This document shows positions 26,281-40,563 of a stretch of DNA of 64,000 nt, piece after piece; position 1 is the stretch's first letter, and each line of letters opens with the position of its first letter. Both the position numbers and the translations under genes were made by a program. Below the pieces are notes generated by a model. The model ran no database searches. It saw only the letters and a program-made list of their open reading frames with translations, and was not told the DNA's origin. This DNA comes from Saccoglossus kowalevskii (lineage: Eukaryota; Hemichordata; Enteropneusta; Harrimaniidae), in NCBI RefSeq assembly GCF_000003605.2, contig NW_003109603.1, positions 101,354 through 165,353 of the forward strand, read 5' to 3'.

Positions 26281-26795
26281 GCTTTTCATTATTAGAGAAT
26301 TATGGTCGTTTGTTCTGCTTTGTTCATACACAGATTGCTCTACTACACCAAATGAGTGATGGTCGTTTGTTCTGCTGTGATCATACACTGATTGCTCTTC
26401 CATATTAGAGAATTATGGTCATTTGTTCTGCTTTGATCATACACAGATTGCTCTACTACACCATAGAAGTGATGGTCGTTTGTTCTGCTTTGATCATACA
26501 CAGATTGCTCTTCCATACTAGATAATTATGGTCGTTTGTTCTGCTTTGATCATACACAGAGATTGCTATTCCATATTAGACAATTATGGTCGTTTACTCT
26601 GCTTTGATCATACACAGATTGCTCTACTACACCAAAAGAGTGATGGTCGTTTGTTCTGCTTTGATCATACACAGATTGCTCTTCCATACTAGAGAATTAT
26701 GGTCGTTCGTTCTGCTTTGATCATACACAGATTGCTCTTCCATACTAGAGAATTATGGTCGTTTGTTCTGCTTTGATCATACACAGATTGCTCTT
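26281..26795 (+). repeat. Direct duplication partner of 20526-21040
   Basis: The offset of 5,755 bp holds from gcttttcattattag to beyond caccatagaag. Just upstream, the variant order switches abruptly from the gatcacacac series, marking a probable exchange junction near 26.27 kb. Confidence 0.87.
26530..26587 (+). repeat. Hybrid monomer, copy 5
   Basis: It carries gctattcc like the copy at 20775, at an offset of 5,755 bp that is shared by the surrounding monomers. Confidence 0.88.
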
Positions 26796-29479
26796 CCATA
26801 TTAGAGAATTATGGTCGTTTGTTCTGCTTTGATCATACACAGATTGCTCTTCCATACTAGAGAATTATGGTCGTTTGTTCTGCTTTGATCACACACAGAT
26901 TGCTCTTCCATACTAGAGAATTATGGTCGTTTGTTCTGCTTTGATCATACACAGATTGCTCTTCCATATTAGAGAATTATGGTCGTTTGTTCTGTTTTGA
27001 TCATACACAGATTGCTCTTCCATATTAGAGAATTATGGTCGTTTGTTCTGCTTTGATCATACACAGATTGCTCTTCCATACTAGAGAATTATGGTCGTTT
27101 GTTCTGCTTTGATCATACACAGATTGCTCTTCCATACTAGAGAATTATGGCCGTTTGTTCTGCTTTGATCATACACAGATTGCTCTACTACACCAAAGGA
27201 GTGATGGTCGTATGCTCTGCTTTGGTCATACACAGATTGCTCATCCATACTAGAGAATTACGGTAGTTTGCTCTTCTTTGATCATACACAGATTGCTCCT
27301 CCACATTAGAGAATTATGGTCGTTTGTTCTGCTTTGATCATACACAGATTGCTCTACTACACCAAAGGAGTGATGGTCGTTTGCTCTGCTTTGATCATAC
27401 ACAGATTGCTCTACTACACCAAAGGAGTGATGGTCGTTTTGCTCTGCTTTGATCCATACACAGATTACTCTTCCATACTAGAGAATTATGGTCGTTTGCT
27501 CTGCTTTGATCATACACAGATTGCTCTTCCATATTAGAGAATTATGGTCGTTTGTCTGCTTTGATCATACACAGATTGCTCTTCCATATTAGGGAATTAT
27601 GGTAGTTTGTTGTGCTTTGTTCATACACAGATTGCTCTACTACACCAAAGGAGTGATGGTCGTTTGTTCTGCTTTGATCATACACAGATTGCTCTTCCAT
27701 ACTAGAGAATTATGGTCGTTTGTTCTGCTTTGTTCATACACAGATTGCTCTACTACACCAAAGGAGTGATGGTCGTTTGTTCTGCTGTGATCATACACAG
27801 ATTGCTCTTCCATATTAGAGAATTATGGTCATTTGTTCTGCTTTGATCATACACAGATTGCTCTACTACACCAAAGGATTGATGGTCGTTTGTTCTGCTT
27901 TGATCATACACAGATTGCTCTTCCATACTAGAGAATTATGGTCGTTTGTTCTGCTTTGATCATACACAGATTGCTCTTCCATACTAGAGAATTATGGTCG
28001 TTTGTTCTGCTTTGTTCATACACAGATTGCTCTACTACACGAAATGAGTGATGGTCGTTTGTTCTGCTGTGATCATACACAGATTGCTCTTCCATATTAG
28101 AGAATTATGGTCATTTGTTCTGCTTTGATCATACACAGATTGCTCTACTACACCAAAGAAGTGATGGTAGTTTGTTCTGCTTTGATCATACACAGATTGC
28201 TCTTCCATACTAGATAATTATGGTCGTTTGTTCTGCTTTGATCATACACAGAGATTGCTCTTCTATACTAGAGAATTATGGTTCGTTTGTTCTGCTTTGA
28301 TAATACACAGATTGCTCTTCCATATAGACAATAATGGTCGTTTGTTCTGCTTTGATCATACACAGATTGCTCTTCCATACTAGAGAATTATGGTCGTTTG
28401 TTCTGCTTTGATGACACACAGATTGCTCTTCCATACTAGAGAATTATGGTCGTTTGTTCTGCTTTGATCATACACAGATTGCTCTTCCATATTAGAGAAT
28501 TATGGTCATTTGTTCTGCTTTGATCATACACAGATTGCTCTACTACACCAAAGGAGTGATGGTAGTTTGTTCTGCTGTGATCATACACAGATTGCTCTTC
28601 CATATTACAGAATTATGGTCATTTGTTCTGCTTTGATCATACACAGATTGCTCTACTACACCAAATGAGTGATGGTCGTTTGTTCTGCTTTGATCATACA
28701 CAGATTGCTCTTCCATATTACAGAATTATGGTCATTTGTTCTGCTTTGATCATACACAGATTGCTCTACTACACCAAAGGAGTGATGGTCGTTTGTTCTG
28801 CTTTCATCATACACAGATTGCTCTTCCATGCTAGAGAATTATGGTCGTTTGTTCTGCTTTGGTCATACACAGATTGCTCTTCCATACTAGAGAATTATGG
28901 TCGTTTGTTCTGCTTTGTTCATACACAGATTGCTCTACTACACCAAATGAGAGATGGTCGTTTGTTCTGCTGTGATCATACACAGATTGCTCTTCCATAT
29001 TAGAGAATTATGGTCATTTGTTCTGCTTTGATCATACACAGATTGCTCTACTACACCAAAGGAGTGATGGTCGTTTGTTCTGCTTTGATCATACACAGAT
29101 TGCTCTTCCATACTAGATAATTATGGTCGTTTGTTCTGCTTTGATCATCCACAGAGATTGCTCTTCTATACTAGAGAATTATGGTCGTTTGTTCTGCTTT
29201 GATAATACACAGATTGCTCTTCCATATTAGACAATTATGGTCGTTTGTTCTGCTTTGATCATACACAGATTGCTCTTCCATACTAGAGAATTATGGTCGT
29301 TTGTTCTGCTTTGATCACACACAGATTGCTCTTCCATACTAGAGAATTATGGTCGTTTGTTCTGCTTTGATCATACACAGATTGCTCTACTACACCAAAG
29401 GAGTGATGGTCGTTTGCTCTGCTTTGATCATACACAGATTGCTCTTCCATACTAGAGAATTATGGTCGTTTGTTCTGCT

Positions 29480-31350
29480 TTGATCATACACAGATTGCTC
29501 TACTACACCAAAGGAGTGATGGTCGTTTGTCCTGCTGTGATCATACACAGATTGCTCTTCCATATTAGAGAATTATGGTCATTTGTTCTGCTTTGATCAT
29601 ACACAGATTGCTCTACTACACCAAAGGAGTGATGGTCGTTTGTTCTGCTGTGATCATACACAGATTGCTCTTCCATATTAGAGAATTATGGTCATTTGTT
29701 CTGCTTTGATCATACACAGATTGCTCTACTACACCAAAGGAGTGATGGTCGTTTGTTCTGCTTTGATCATACACAGATTGCTCTTCCATACTAGAGAATT
29801 ATGGTCGTTTGTTCTGATTTGATCATACACAGATTGCTCTTCCATACTAGAGAATTATGGTCGTTTGTTCTGCTTTGTTCATACACAGATTGCTCTAGTA
29901 CACCAAAGGAGTGATGGTCGTTTGTTCTGCTGTGATCATACACAGATTGCTCTTCCATATTAGAGAATTATGGTCATTTGTGCTGCTTTGATCATACACA
30001 GATTGCTCTACTACACCAAAGCAGTGATGGTCGTTTGTTCTGCTGTGATCATACACAGATTGCTCTTCCATATTAGAGAATTATGGTCATTTGTTCTGCT
30101 TTGATCATACATAAATTGCTCTACTACACCAAAGGAGTGATGGTCGTTTGTTCTGCTTTCATCATACACAGATTGCTCTTCCATACTAGAGAATTATGGT
30201 CGTTTGTTCTGCTTTGGTCATACACAGATTGCTCTTCCATACTAGAGAATTATGGTCGTTTGTTCTGCTTTGTTCATACACAGATTGCTCTACTACACCA
30301 AATGAGTGATGGTCGTTTGTTCTGCTGTGATCATACACATATTGCTCTTCCATATTAGAGAATTATGGTCATTTGTTCTGCTTTGATCATACACAGATTG
30401 CTCTACTACACCAAAGAAGTGATGGTCGTTTGTTCTGCTTTGATCATACACAGATTGCTCTTCCATACTAGATAATTATGGTCGTTTGTTCTGCTTTGAT
30501 CATACACAGATTGCTCTACTACACCAAAGGAGTGATGGTCGTTTGTTCTGCTTTGATCATACACAGATTGCTCTTCCATACTAGAGAATTATGGTCGTTT
30601 GTTCTGCTTTGATCATACACAGATTGCTCTTCCATACTAAAGAATTATGGTCGTTTGTTCTGCTTTGATTATACAAAGATTGCTCTTCCATACTAGAGAA
30701 TTATGGTCGTTTGTTCTGCTTTGATCATACACTGATTGCTCTACTACACCAAAGGTGTGATGGTCGTTTGCTCTGCTTTGATCATACACAGATTGCTCTT
30801 CCATACTAGAGAATTATGGTCGTTTGTTCTGCTTTGATCATACACAGGTTGCTCTTCCATACGAGAGAATTATGGTCGTTTGTTCTGCTTTGTTCATACA
30901 CAGATTGCTCTACTACACCAAATGAGTGATGGTCGTTTGTTCTGCTGTGATCATACATAGATTGCTCTTCCATATTAGAGAATTATGGTCATTTGTTCTG
31001 TTTTGATCATACACAGATTGCTCTACTACACCAAAGGAGTGATGGTAGTTTGTTCTGCTGTGATCATACACAGATTGCTCTTCCATATTACAGAATTATG
31101 GTCATTTGTTCTGCTTTGATCATACACAGATTGCTCTACTACACCAAAGGAGTGATGGTCGTTTGTTCTGCTTTGATCATACACAGATTGCACTTCCATA
31201 CTAGAGAATTATGGTCGTTTGTTGTGCTTTGATCATACACAGATTGCTCTTCCATACTAGAGACTTATGGTCGTTTGTTCTGCTTTGTTCATACACAGAT
31301 TGCTCTACTACACCAAATGAGTGATGGTCGTTTGTTCTGCTTTGATCATA
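29480..31350 (+). repeat. Long segmental duplicate of 43.30-45.17 kb
   Basis: About 1.87 kb aligns with 43297-45167 at a constant offset of 13,817 bp. Checked points are the beta start (30083/43900), the taaag marker (30638/44455) and the gamma start (30993/44810). Shared private variants include ctgatttgatc, aaagcagtgat, gattatacaaag and catacgagag. It is the longest duplication I could verify by eye. Confidence 0.88.
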
Positions 31351-31775
31351 CACAGATTGCTCTTCCATACTAAAGAATTATGGTCGTTTGTTCTGCTTTG
31401 ATCATACAAAGATTGCTCTTCCATACTAGAGAATTATGGTCGTTTGTTCTGCTTTGATCATACACTGATTGCTCCACTATACCAAAGGAGTGATGGTCGT
31501 TTGTTCTGCTTTGATCATACACAGATTGCTCTTCCATACTAGAGAATTATGGTCGTTTGTTCTGCTTTGATCATACACAGATTGCTCTTCCATACTAAAG
31601 AATTATGGTCGTTTGTTCTGCTTTGATCATACAAAGATTGCTCTTCCATACTAGAGAATTATGGTCGTTTGTTCTGCTTTGATCATACACTGATTGCTCT
31701 ACTACACCAAAGGAGTGATGGTCGTTTGCTCTGCTTTGATCATACACAGATTGCTCTTCCATACTAGAGAATTAT
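31326..31775 (+). repeat. Two tandem four-monomer (225-bp) zeta copies
   Basis: The taaag marker recurs at 31371 and 31596, 225 bp apart, which equals three 56-bp units and one 57-bp unit. The first copy ends with gctccactatacc and the second with gctctactacacc, so they are not identical. The gctccactatacc form recurs near 18551. Confidence 0.82.
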
Positions 31776-33572
31776 GGTCGTTTGTTCTGCTTTGATCATA
31801 CACAGGTTGCTCTTCCATACTAGAGAATTATGGTCGTTTGTTCTGCTTTGTTCATACACAGATTGCTCTACTACACCAAATGAGTGATGGTCGTTTGTTC
31901 TGCTGTGATCATACACAGATTGCTTTTCCATATTAGAGAATTATGGTCATTTGTTCTGCTTTGATCATACACAGATTGCTCTACTACACCAAAGGAGTGA
32001 TGGTCGTTTGTTCTGCTTTGATCATACACAGATTGCTCTACTACACCAAAGGAGTGATGGTCGTTTGTTCTGCTGTGATCATACACAGATTGCTCTTCCA
32101 TATTAAAGAATTATGGTCATTTGTTCTGCTTTGATCATTCACAGATTGCTTTACTACACCAAAGGAGTGATGGTCGTTTGTTCTGCTGTGATCATACACA
32201 GATTGCTTTTCCATATTAGAGAATTATGGTCATTTGTTCTGCTTTGATCATACACAGATTGCTCTACTACACCAAAGGAGTGATGGTCGTTTGTTCTGCT
32301 TTGATCATACACAGATTGCTCTTCCATACTAGAGAATTATGGTCGTTTGTTCTGCTTTGATCATACACAGATTGCTCTTCCATACTAGAGAATTATGGTC
32401 GTTTGTTCTGCTTTGATCATACACAGATTGCTCTTCCATACTAGAGAATTATGGTCGTTTGTTCTGCTTTGATCACACACAGATTGCTCTTCCATACTAG
32501 AGAATTATGGTCGTTTGTTCTGCTTTGATCATACACAGATTGCTCTTCCATATTAGAGAATTATGGTCGTTTGTTCTGCTTTGATCATACACAGATTGCT
32601 CTTCCAGATTAGAGAATTATGGTCGTTTGTTCTGCTTTGATCATACACAGATTGCTCTTCCATACTAGAGAATTATGGTCGTTTGTTCTGCTTTGATCAT
32701 ACACAGATTGCTCTTCCATACTAGAGAATTATGGTCGTTTGTTCTGCTTTGATCATACACAGATTGCTCTACTACACCAAAGGAGTGATGGTCGTTTGCT
32801 CTGCTTTGATCATACACAGATTGCTCTTCCATACTAAAGAATTATGGTAGTTTGCTCTGCTTTGATCATACACAGATTGCTCTTCCACATTAGAGAATTA
32901 TGGTCGTTTGTTCTTCTTTTGATCATACACAGATTGCTCTACTACACCAAAGGAGTGATGGTCGTTTGCTCTGCTTTTGATCATACACAGATTGCTCTTC
33001 CATACTAGAGAATTATGGTCGTTTGTTCTGCTTTGATCATACACAGATTGCTCTTTCCATACTAGAGAATTAATGGTCGTTTGTTTTGCTTTGTTCATAC
33101 ACAGATTGCTCTACTACACCAAAGGAGTGATGGTCGTTTGTTCTGCTGTGATCATACACAGATTGCTCTTCCATATTAGAGAATTATGGTCATTTGTGCT
33201 GCTTTGATCATACACAGATTGCTCTACTACACAAAAGGAGTGATGGTCGTTTGTTCTGCTGTGATCATACACAGATTGCTCTTCCATATTAGAGAATTAT
33301 GGTCATTTGTTCTGCTTTGATCATACACAGATTGCTCTACTACACCAAAGGAGTGATGGTCGTTTGTTCTGCTTTGATCATACACAGATTGCTCTTTCAT
33401 ACTAGATAATTATGGTCGTTTGTTCTGCTTTGATCATACACAGATTGCTCTACTACACCAAAGGAGTGATGGTCGTTTGTTCTGCTTTGATCATACACAG
33501 ATTGCTCTTCCATACTAGAGAATTATGGTCGTTTGTTCTGCTTTGATCATACACAGATTGCTCTTCCATACT

Positions 33573-33740
33573 AAAGAATTATGGTCGTTTGTTCTGCTTT
33601 GATCATACAAAGATTGCTCTTCCATACTAGAGAATTATGGTCGTTTGTTCTGCTTTGATCATACACTGATTGCTCTACTACACCAAAGGAGTGATGGTCG
33701 TTTGCTCTGCTTTGATCATACACAGATTGCTCTTCCATAC
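33573..33740 (+). repeat. Zeta cassette (about 168 bp), representative copy
   Basis: A taaagaattat tail, then a unit with atacaaagattg, then a B unit with atacactgattg, followed by a gtttgctctg unit. Copies are near 18677, 30638, 31371, 31596, 33573, 38813 (first part only), 39545, 44455, 47726, 50268, 51622 and 56978 (changed). No complete copy lies before 18.6 kb. A subgroup reading gattatacaaag occurs at about 30660, 44480 and 47750. Confidence 0.82.
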
Positions 33741-34325
33741 TAGAGAATTATGGTCGTTTGTTGTGCTTTGATCATACACAGATTGCTCTTCCATGCTAGA
33801 GAATTATGGTCGTTTGTTCTGCTTTGTTCATACACAGATTGCTCTTCCATATTAGAGAATTATGGTCATTTGTTCTGCTTTGATCATACACAGATGCTCT
33901 TACATATTAGAGAATTATGGTCATTGTTCTGCTGTGATCATACACAGATTGCTCTACTACACCAAAGGAGTGATGGTCGTTTGTTCTGCTTTGATCATAC
34001 ACAGAGTGCTCTTCCATACTAGAGAATTATGGTCGTTTGTACTGCTTTGATCATACACAGATTGCTCTTCCATACTAGAGAAATTAATGGTCGTTTGTTC
34101 TGCTTTGTTTATACACAGATTGCTCTACTACACCAAATGAGTGATGGTCGTTTGTTCTGCTGTGATCATACACAGATTGCTCTTCCATATTAGAGAATTA
34201 TGGTCATTTGTTATGCTTTGATCATACACAGATTGCTCTACTACACCAAATGAGTGATGGTCGTTTGTTCTGCTGTGATCATACACAGATTGCTCTTCCA
34301 TATTAGAGAATTATGGTCATTTGTT

Positions 34326-34464
34326 TTGCTTTGATCATACACAGATTGCTTTACTACACCAAAGGAGTGATGGTAGTTTGTTTTGCTGTGATCATACACA
34401 GATTGCTCTTCCATATTACAGAATTATGGTCATTTGTTTTGCTTTGATCATACACAGATTGCTT
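34326..34464 (+). other. Second, smaller patch of C-to-T changes
   Basis: Against the closest paralogue (the gamma copy at 41764, which shares agaaaattat and gctctgatc downstream), this copy has T for C at 34326, 34351, 34383, 34439 and 34464, all TCT to TTT, plus one C-to-G at 34473. Confidence 0.8.
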
Positions 34465-37400
34465 TACTACACGAAAGGAGTGATGGTCGTTTGTTCTGCT
34501 TTGATCATACACAGATTGCTCTTCCATACTAGAAAATTATGGTCGTTTGTTGTGCTTTGATCATACACAGATTGCTCTTCCATACTAGAGAATTATGGTC
34601 GTTTGTTCTGCTTTGTTCATACACAGATTGCTCTACTACACCAAATGAGTGATGGTCGTTTGTTCTGCTCTGATCATACACAGATTGCTCTTCCATATTA
34701 GAGAATTATGGTCATTTGTTCTGCTTTGATCATACACAGATTGCTCTACTACACCAAAGGAGTGATGGTCGTTTGTTCTGCTTTGATCATACACAGATTG
34801 CTCCTCCATACTAGATAATTATGGTCGTTTGTTCTGCTTTGATCATACACAGAGATTGCTCTTCTATACTAGAGAATTATGGTCGTTTGTTCTGCTTTGA
34901 TAATACACAGATTGCTCTTCCATATTAGACAATTATGGTCGTTTGTTCTGCTTTGATCATACACAGATTGCTCTTCCATACTAGAGAATTATGGTCGTTT
35001 GTTCTGCTTTGATCACACACAGATTGCTCTTCCATACTAGAGAATTATGGTCGTTTGTTCTACTTTGATCATACACAGATTGCTCTTCCATATTAGAGAA
35101 TTATGGTCGTTTGTTCTGCTTTGTTCATACACAGATTGCTCTACTACACCAACGGAGTGATGGTCGTTTGTTCTGCTGTGATCATACACAGATTGCTCTT
35201 CCATATTAGAGAATTATGGTCGTTTGTTCTGCTTTGATCATACACAGATTGCTCTTCCATACTAGACAATTATGGTCGTTTGTTCTGCTTTGATCATACA
35301 CAGATTGCTCTTCCATACTAGAGAATTATGGTCGTTTGTTCTGCTTTGATCACACACAGATTGCTCTTCCATACTAGAGAATTATGGTCGTTTGTTCTAC
35401 TTTGATCATACACAGATTGCTCTTCCATATTAGAGAATTATGGTCGTTTGTTCTGCTTTGTTCATACACAGATTGCTCTACTACACCAAAGGAGTGATGG
35501 TCGTTTGTTCTGCTTTGATCATACACAGATTGCTCTTCCATATTAGAGAATTATGGTCGTTTGTTCTGCTTTGATCATACACAGATTGCTCTTCCAGATT
35601 AGAGAATTATGGTCGTTTGTTCTGCTTTGATCATACACAGATTGCTCTTCCATACTAGAGAATTATGGTCGTTTGTTCTGCTTTGATCATACACAGATTG
35701 CTCTACTACACCAAAGGAGTGATGGTCGTTTGCTCTGCTTTGGTCATACACAGATTGCTCTTCCATACTAGAGAATTATGGTCATTTGTTCTGCTTTGAT
35801 CATACACAGGGATTGCTCTTCTATATTAGAGAATTATGGTCGTTTGTCTGCTTTGATAATACACAGATTGCTCTTCCATATTAGACAATTATGGTCGTTT
35901 ACTCTGCTTTGATCATACACAGATTGCTCTTCCATACTAGAGAATTGTGGTCGTTTGTTCTGCTTTGATCACACACAGATTGCTCTACTACACCAAAGGA
36001 GTGATGGTCGTTTGTTCTGCTTTGATCATACACAGATTGCTCTTCCATACTAGAGAATTATGGTCGTTTGTTCTGCTTTGATCATACACAGATTGCTCTT
36101 CCATACTAGAGAATTATGGTCGTTTGTTCTGCTTTGATCATACACAGATTGCTCTTCCATATTAGAGAATTATGGTCGTTTGTTCTGCTTTGATCATACA
36201 CAGATTGCTCTTCCATACTAGAGAATTATGGTCGTTTGTTCTGCTTTGATCACACACAGATTGCACTTCCATACTAGAGAATTATGGTCGTTTGTTCTGC
36301 TTTGATCACACACAGATTGCTCTTCCATACTAGAGAATTATGGTCGTTTGTTCTGCTTTGATCATACACAGATTGCTCTTCCATATTAGAGAATTATGGT
36401 CGTTTGTTCTGCTTTGATCATACACAGATTGCTCTTCCAGATTAGAGAATTATGGTCGTTTGTTCTGCTTTGATCAAACACAGATTGCTCTTCCATACTA
36501 GAGAATTATGGTCGTTTGTTCTGTTTTGATCATACACAGATTGCTCTACTACACCAAAGAAGTGATGGTCGTTTGCTCTGCTTTGATCATACACAGATTG
36601 CTCTTCCATACTAGAGAATTATGGTAGTTTGCTCTGCTTTGATCATACACAGATTGCTCTTCCACATTAGAGAATTATGGTCGTTTGTTCTTCTTTGATC
36701 ATACACAGATTGCTCTACTACACCAAAGGAGTGATGGTCGTTTGCTCTGCTTTGATCATACACAGATTGCTCTTCCATATTAGAGAATTATGGTCGTTTG
36801 TTCTGCTTTGATCATACACAGATTGCTCTTCCATATTAGAGATTATGGTCGTTTGTTCTGCTTTGTTCATACACAGATTGCTCTACTACACCAAAGGAGT
36901 GATGGTCGTTTGTTCTGCTTTGATCATACACAGATTGCTCTTCCATACTAGAGAATTATGGTCGTTTGTTCTGCTTTGATCATACACAGATTGCTCTTCC
37001 ATACTAGAGAATTATGGTCGTTTGTTCTGCTTTGTTCATACACAGATTGCTCTACTACACCAAAGGAGTGATGGTCGTTTGTTCTGCTGTGATCATACAC
37101 AGATTGCTCTTCCATATTAGAGAATTATGGTCATTTGTTCTGCTTTGATCATAAACAGATTGCTCTACTACACCAAAGGAGTGATGGTCGTTTGTTCTGC
37201 TGTGATCATACACAGATTGCTCTTCCATATTAGAGAATTATGGTCATTTGTTCTGCTTTGATCATACACAGATTGTTCTACTACACCAAAGGAGTGATGG
37301 TCGTTTGTTCTGCTTTGATCATACACAGATTGCTCTTCCATACTAGAGAATTATGGTCGTTTGTTCTGCTTTGATCATACACAGATTGCTCTTCCATACT

Positions 37401-38154
37401 AGAGAATTATGGTCGTTTGTTCTGCTTTGTTCATACACAGATTGCTCTACTACACCAAATGAGTGATGGTCGTTTGTTCTGCTGTGATCATACACAGATT
37501 GCTCTTCCATATTAGAGAATTATGGTCATTTGTTCTGCTTTGATCATACACAGATTGCTCTACTACACCAAAGGAGTGATGGTCGTTTGTTCTGCTTTGA
37601 TCATACACAGATTGCTCTTCCATACTAGATAATTATGGTCATTTGTTCTGCTTTGATCATACACAGGGATTGCTCTTCTATATTAGAGAATTATGGTCGT
37701 TTGTTCTGCTTTGATAATACACAGATTGCTCTTCCATATTAGACAATTATGGTCGTTTACTCTGCTTTGATCATACACAGATTGCTCTTCCATACTAGAG
37801 AATTGTGGTCGTTTGTTCTGCTTTGATCACACACAGATTGCTCTACTACACCAAAGGAGTGATGGTCGTTTGTTCTGCTTTGATCATACACAGATTGCTG
37901 TTCCAGATTAGAGAATTATGGTCGTTTGTTCTGCTTTGATCATACACAGATTGCTCTACTACACCAAAGGAGTGATGGTCGTTTGTTCTGCTTTGATCAT
38001 ACACAGATTGCTCTTCCATACTAAAGAATTATGGTCGTTTGTTCTGCTTTGATCATACACAGATTGCTCTTCCATACTAGAGAATTATGGTCGTTTGTTC
38101 TGCTTTTGATCATACACAGATTGCTCTACTACACCAAATGAGTGATGGTCGTTT

Positions 38155-38880
38155 GTCTGCTGTGATCATACACAGATTGCTCTTCCATATTAGAGAATTA
38201 TGGCCATTTGTTCTGCTTTGATCATACACAGATTGCTCTACTACACCAAAGGAGTGATGGTCGTTTGTTCTGCTTTGATCATACACAGATTGCTCTTCCA
38301 TACTAGATAATTATGGTCGTTTGTTCTGCTTTGATCATACACAGAGATTGCTCTTCTATACTAGAGAATTATGGACGTTTGTTCTGCTTTGATAATACAC
38401 AGATTGCTCTTCCATATTAGACAATTATGGTCGTTTGTTTTGCTGTGATCATACACAGATTGCTCTACTACACCAAAGGAGTGATGGTAGTTTGTTCTGC
38501 TGTGATCATACACAGGTTGCTCTTCCATATTACAGAATTATGGTCATTTGTTCTGCTTTTATCATACACAGATTGCTCTACTACACCAAAGGAGTGATGG
38601 TCGTTTGTTCTGCTTTGGTCATACACAGATTGCTCTTCCATACTAGAGAATTATGGTCGTTTGTTGTGCTTTGATCATACACAGATTGCTCTTCCATACT
38701 AGAGAATTATGGTCGTTTGTTCTGCTTTGTTCATACACAGATTGCTCTACTACACCAAATGAGTGATGGTCGTTTGTTCTGCTTTGATCATACACAGATT
38801 GCTCTTCCATACTAAAGAATTATGGTCGTTTGTTCTGCTTTGATCATACAAAGATTGCTCTTCCATACTAGAGAATTATG
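38155..38880 (+). repeat. Segmental duplicate of 50.96-51.69 kb
   Basis: A constant offset of 12,809 bp joins the private ggccatttg (38202/51011), the alpha start (38315/51124), the gamma start (38435/51244) and the taaag marker (38813/51622). The cacaggttgc inside the gamma cassette is also shared. The two diverge after 38880, where this copy switches to ggtcatttgtgctgc. Confidence 0.87.
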
Positions 38881-39857
38881 GTCATTTGTGCTGCTTTGAT
38901 CATACACAGATTGCTCTACTACACCAAAGGAGTGATGGTCGTTTGTTCTGCTGTGATCATACACAAATTGCTCTTCCATATTAGAGAATTATGGTCATTT
39001 GTTCTGCTTTAATCATACACAGATTGCTCTACTACACCAAAGGAGTGATGGTCGTTTGTTCTGCTTTCATCATACACAGATTGCTCTTCCATGCTAGAGA
39101 ATTATGGTCGTTTGTTCTGCTTTGGTCATACACAGATTGCTCTTCCATACTAGAGAATTATGGTCGTTTGTTCTGCTTTGTTCATACACAGATTGCTCTA
39201 CTACACCAAATGAGAGATGGTCGTTTGTTCTGCTGTGATCATACACAGATTGCTCTTCCATATTAGAGAATTATGGTCATTTGTTCTGCTTTGATCATAC
39301 ACAGATTGCTCTACTACACCAAAGGAGTGATGGTCGTTTGTTCTGCTTTGATCATACACAGATTGCTCTTCCATACTAGATAATTATGGTCGTTTGTTCT
39401 GCTTTGATCATACACAGATTGCTCTACTATACCAAAGGAGTGATGGTCGTTTGTTCTGCTTTGATCATACACAGATTGCTCTTCCATACTAGAGAATTAT
39501 GGTCGTTTGTTCTGATTTGATCATACACAGATTGCTCTTCCATACTAAAGAATTATGGTCGTTTGTTCTGCTTTGATCATACAAAGATTGCTCTTCCATA
39601 CTAGAGAATTATGGTCGTTTGTTCTGCTTTGATCATACACTGATTGCTCTACTACACCAAAGGAGTGATGGTCGTTTGCTCTGCTTTGATCATACAGAGG
39701 TTGCTCTTCCATACTAGAGAATTATGGTCGTTTGTTCTGCTTTGTTCATACACAGATTGCTCTACTACACCAAATGAGTGATGGTCGTTTGTTCTGCTGT
39801 GATCATACACAGATTGCTCTTCGATATTAGAGAATTATGGTCGTTTGTTCTGCTTTG

Positions 39858-40563
39858 ATCACACACAGATTGCTCTTCCATACTAGAGAATTATGGTCAT
39901 TTGTTCTGCTTTGATCATACACAGATTGCTCTACTACACCAAAAGAGTGATGGTCGTTTGTTCTGCTTTGATCATACACAGATTGCTCTTCCATACTAGA
40001 GAATTATGGTCGTTTGTTCTGATTTGATCATACACAGATTGCTCTTCCATACTAGAGTATTATGGTCGTTTGTTCTGCTTTGTTCATACACAGATTGCTC
40101 TACTACACCAAAGGAGTGATGGTCGTTTGTTCTGCTGTGATCATACACAGATTGCTCTTCCATATTACAGAATTATGGTCATTTGTGCTGCTTTGATCAT
40201 ACACAGATTGCTCTACTACACCAAAGGAGTGATGGTCGTTTGTTCTGCTGTGATCATACACAGATTGCTCTTCCATATTACAGAATTATGGTCATTTGTT
40301 CTGCTTTGATCATACACAGATTGCTCTACTACACCAAAGGAGTGATGGTCGTTTGTTCTGCTTTCATCATACACAGATTGCTCTTCCATGCTAGAGAATT
40401 ATGGTCGTTTGTTCTGCTTTGGTCATACACAGATTGCTCTTCCATACTAGAGAATTATGGTCGTTTGTTCTGCTTTGTTCATACACAGATTGCTCTACTA
40501 CACCAAATGAGAGATGGTCGTTTGTTCTGCTGTGATCATACACAGATTGCTCTTCCATATTAG
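39858..40563 (+). repeat. Segmental copy with 'tagagtattatgg' marker, copy 2
   Basis: It aligns with 17691-18396 without net indel. In this copy two ctgtgatc units have the catattacag tail instead of catattagag, which matches the gamma-type units around it and suggests local conversion. Confidence 0.83.

Noticed and set aside
28623-29003. Open reading frames up to about 130 codons, repeated many times (for example 28623-29003, 40183-40563, 7404-7796, and 91-codon copies at 9436 and 18121)
   Set aside because: They are by-products of the satellite. A 56-bp unit shifts the frame by two bases each time and a 57-bp unit keeps it, so short frames stay open until the TGA in ctttgatc or the TAG in the A tail. 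The frames read the same repeat in different phases, many lack an ATG, none exceeds a few units, and minus-strand equivalents exist. No domain, signal peptide or codon bias supports a protein.
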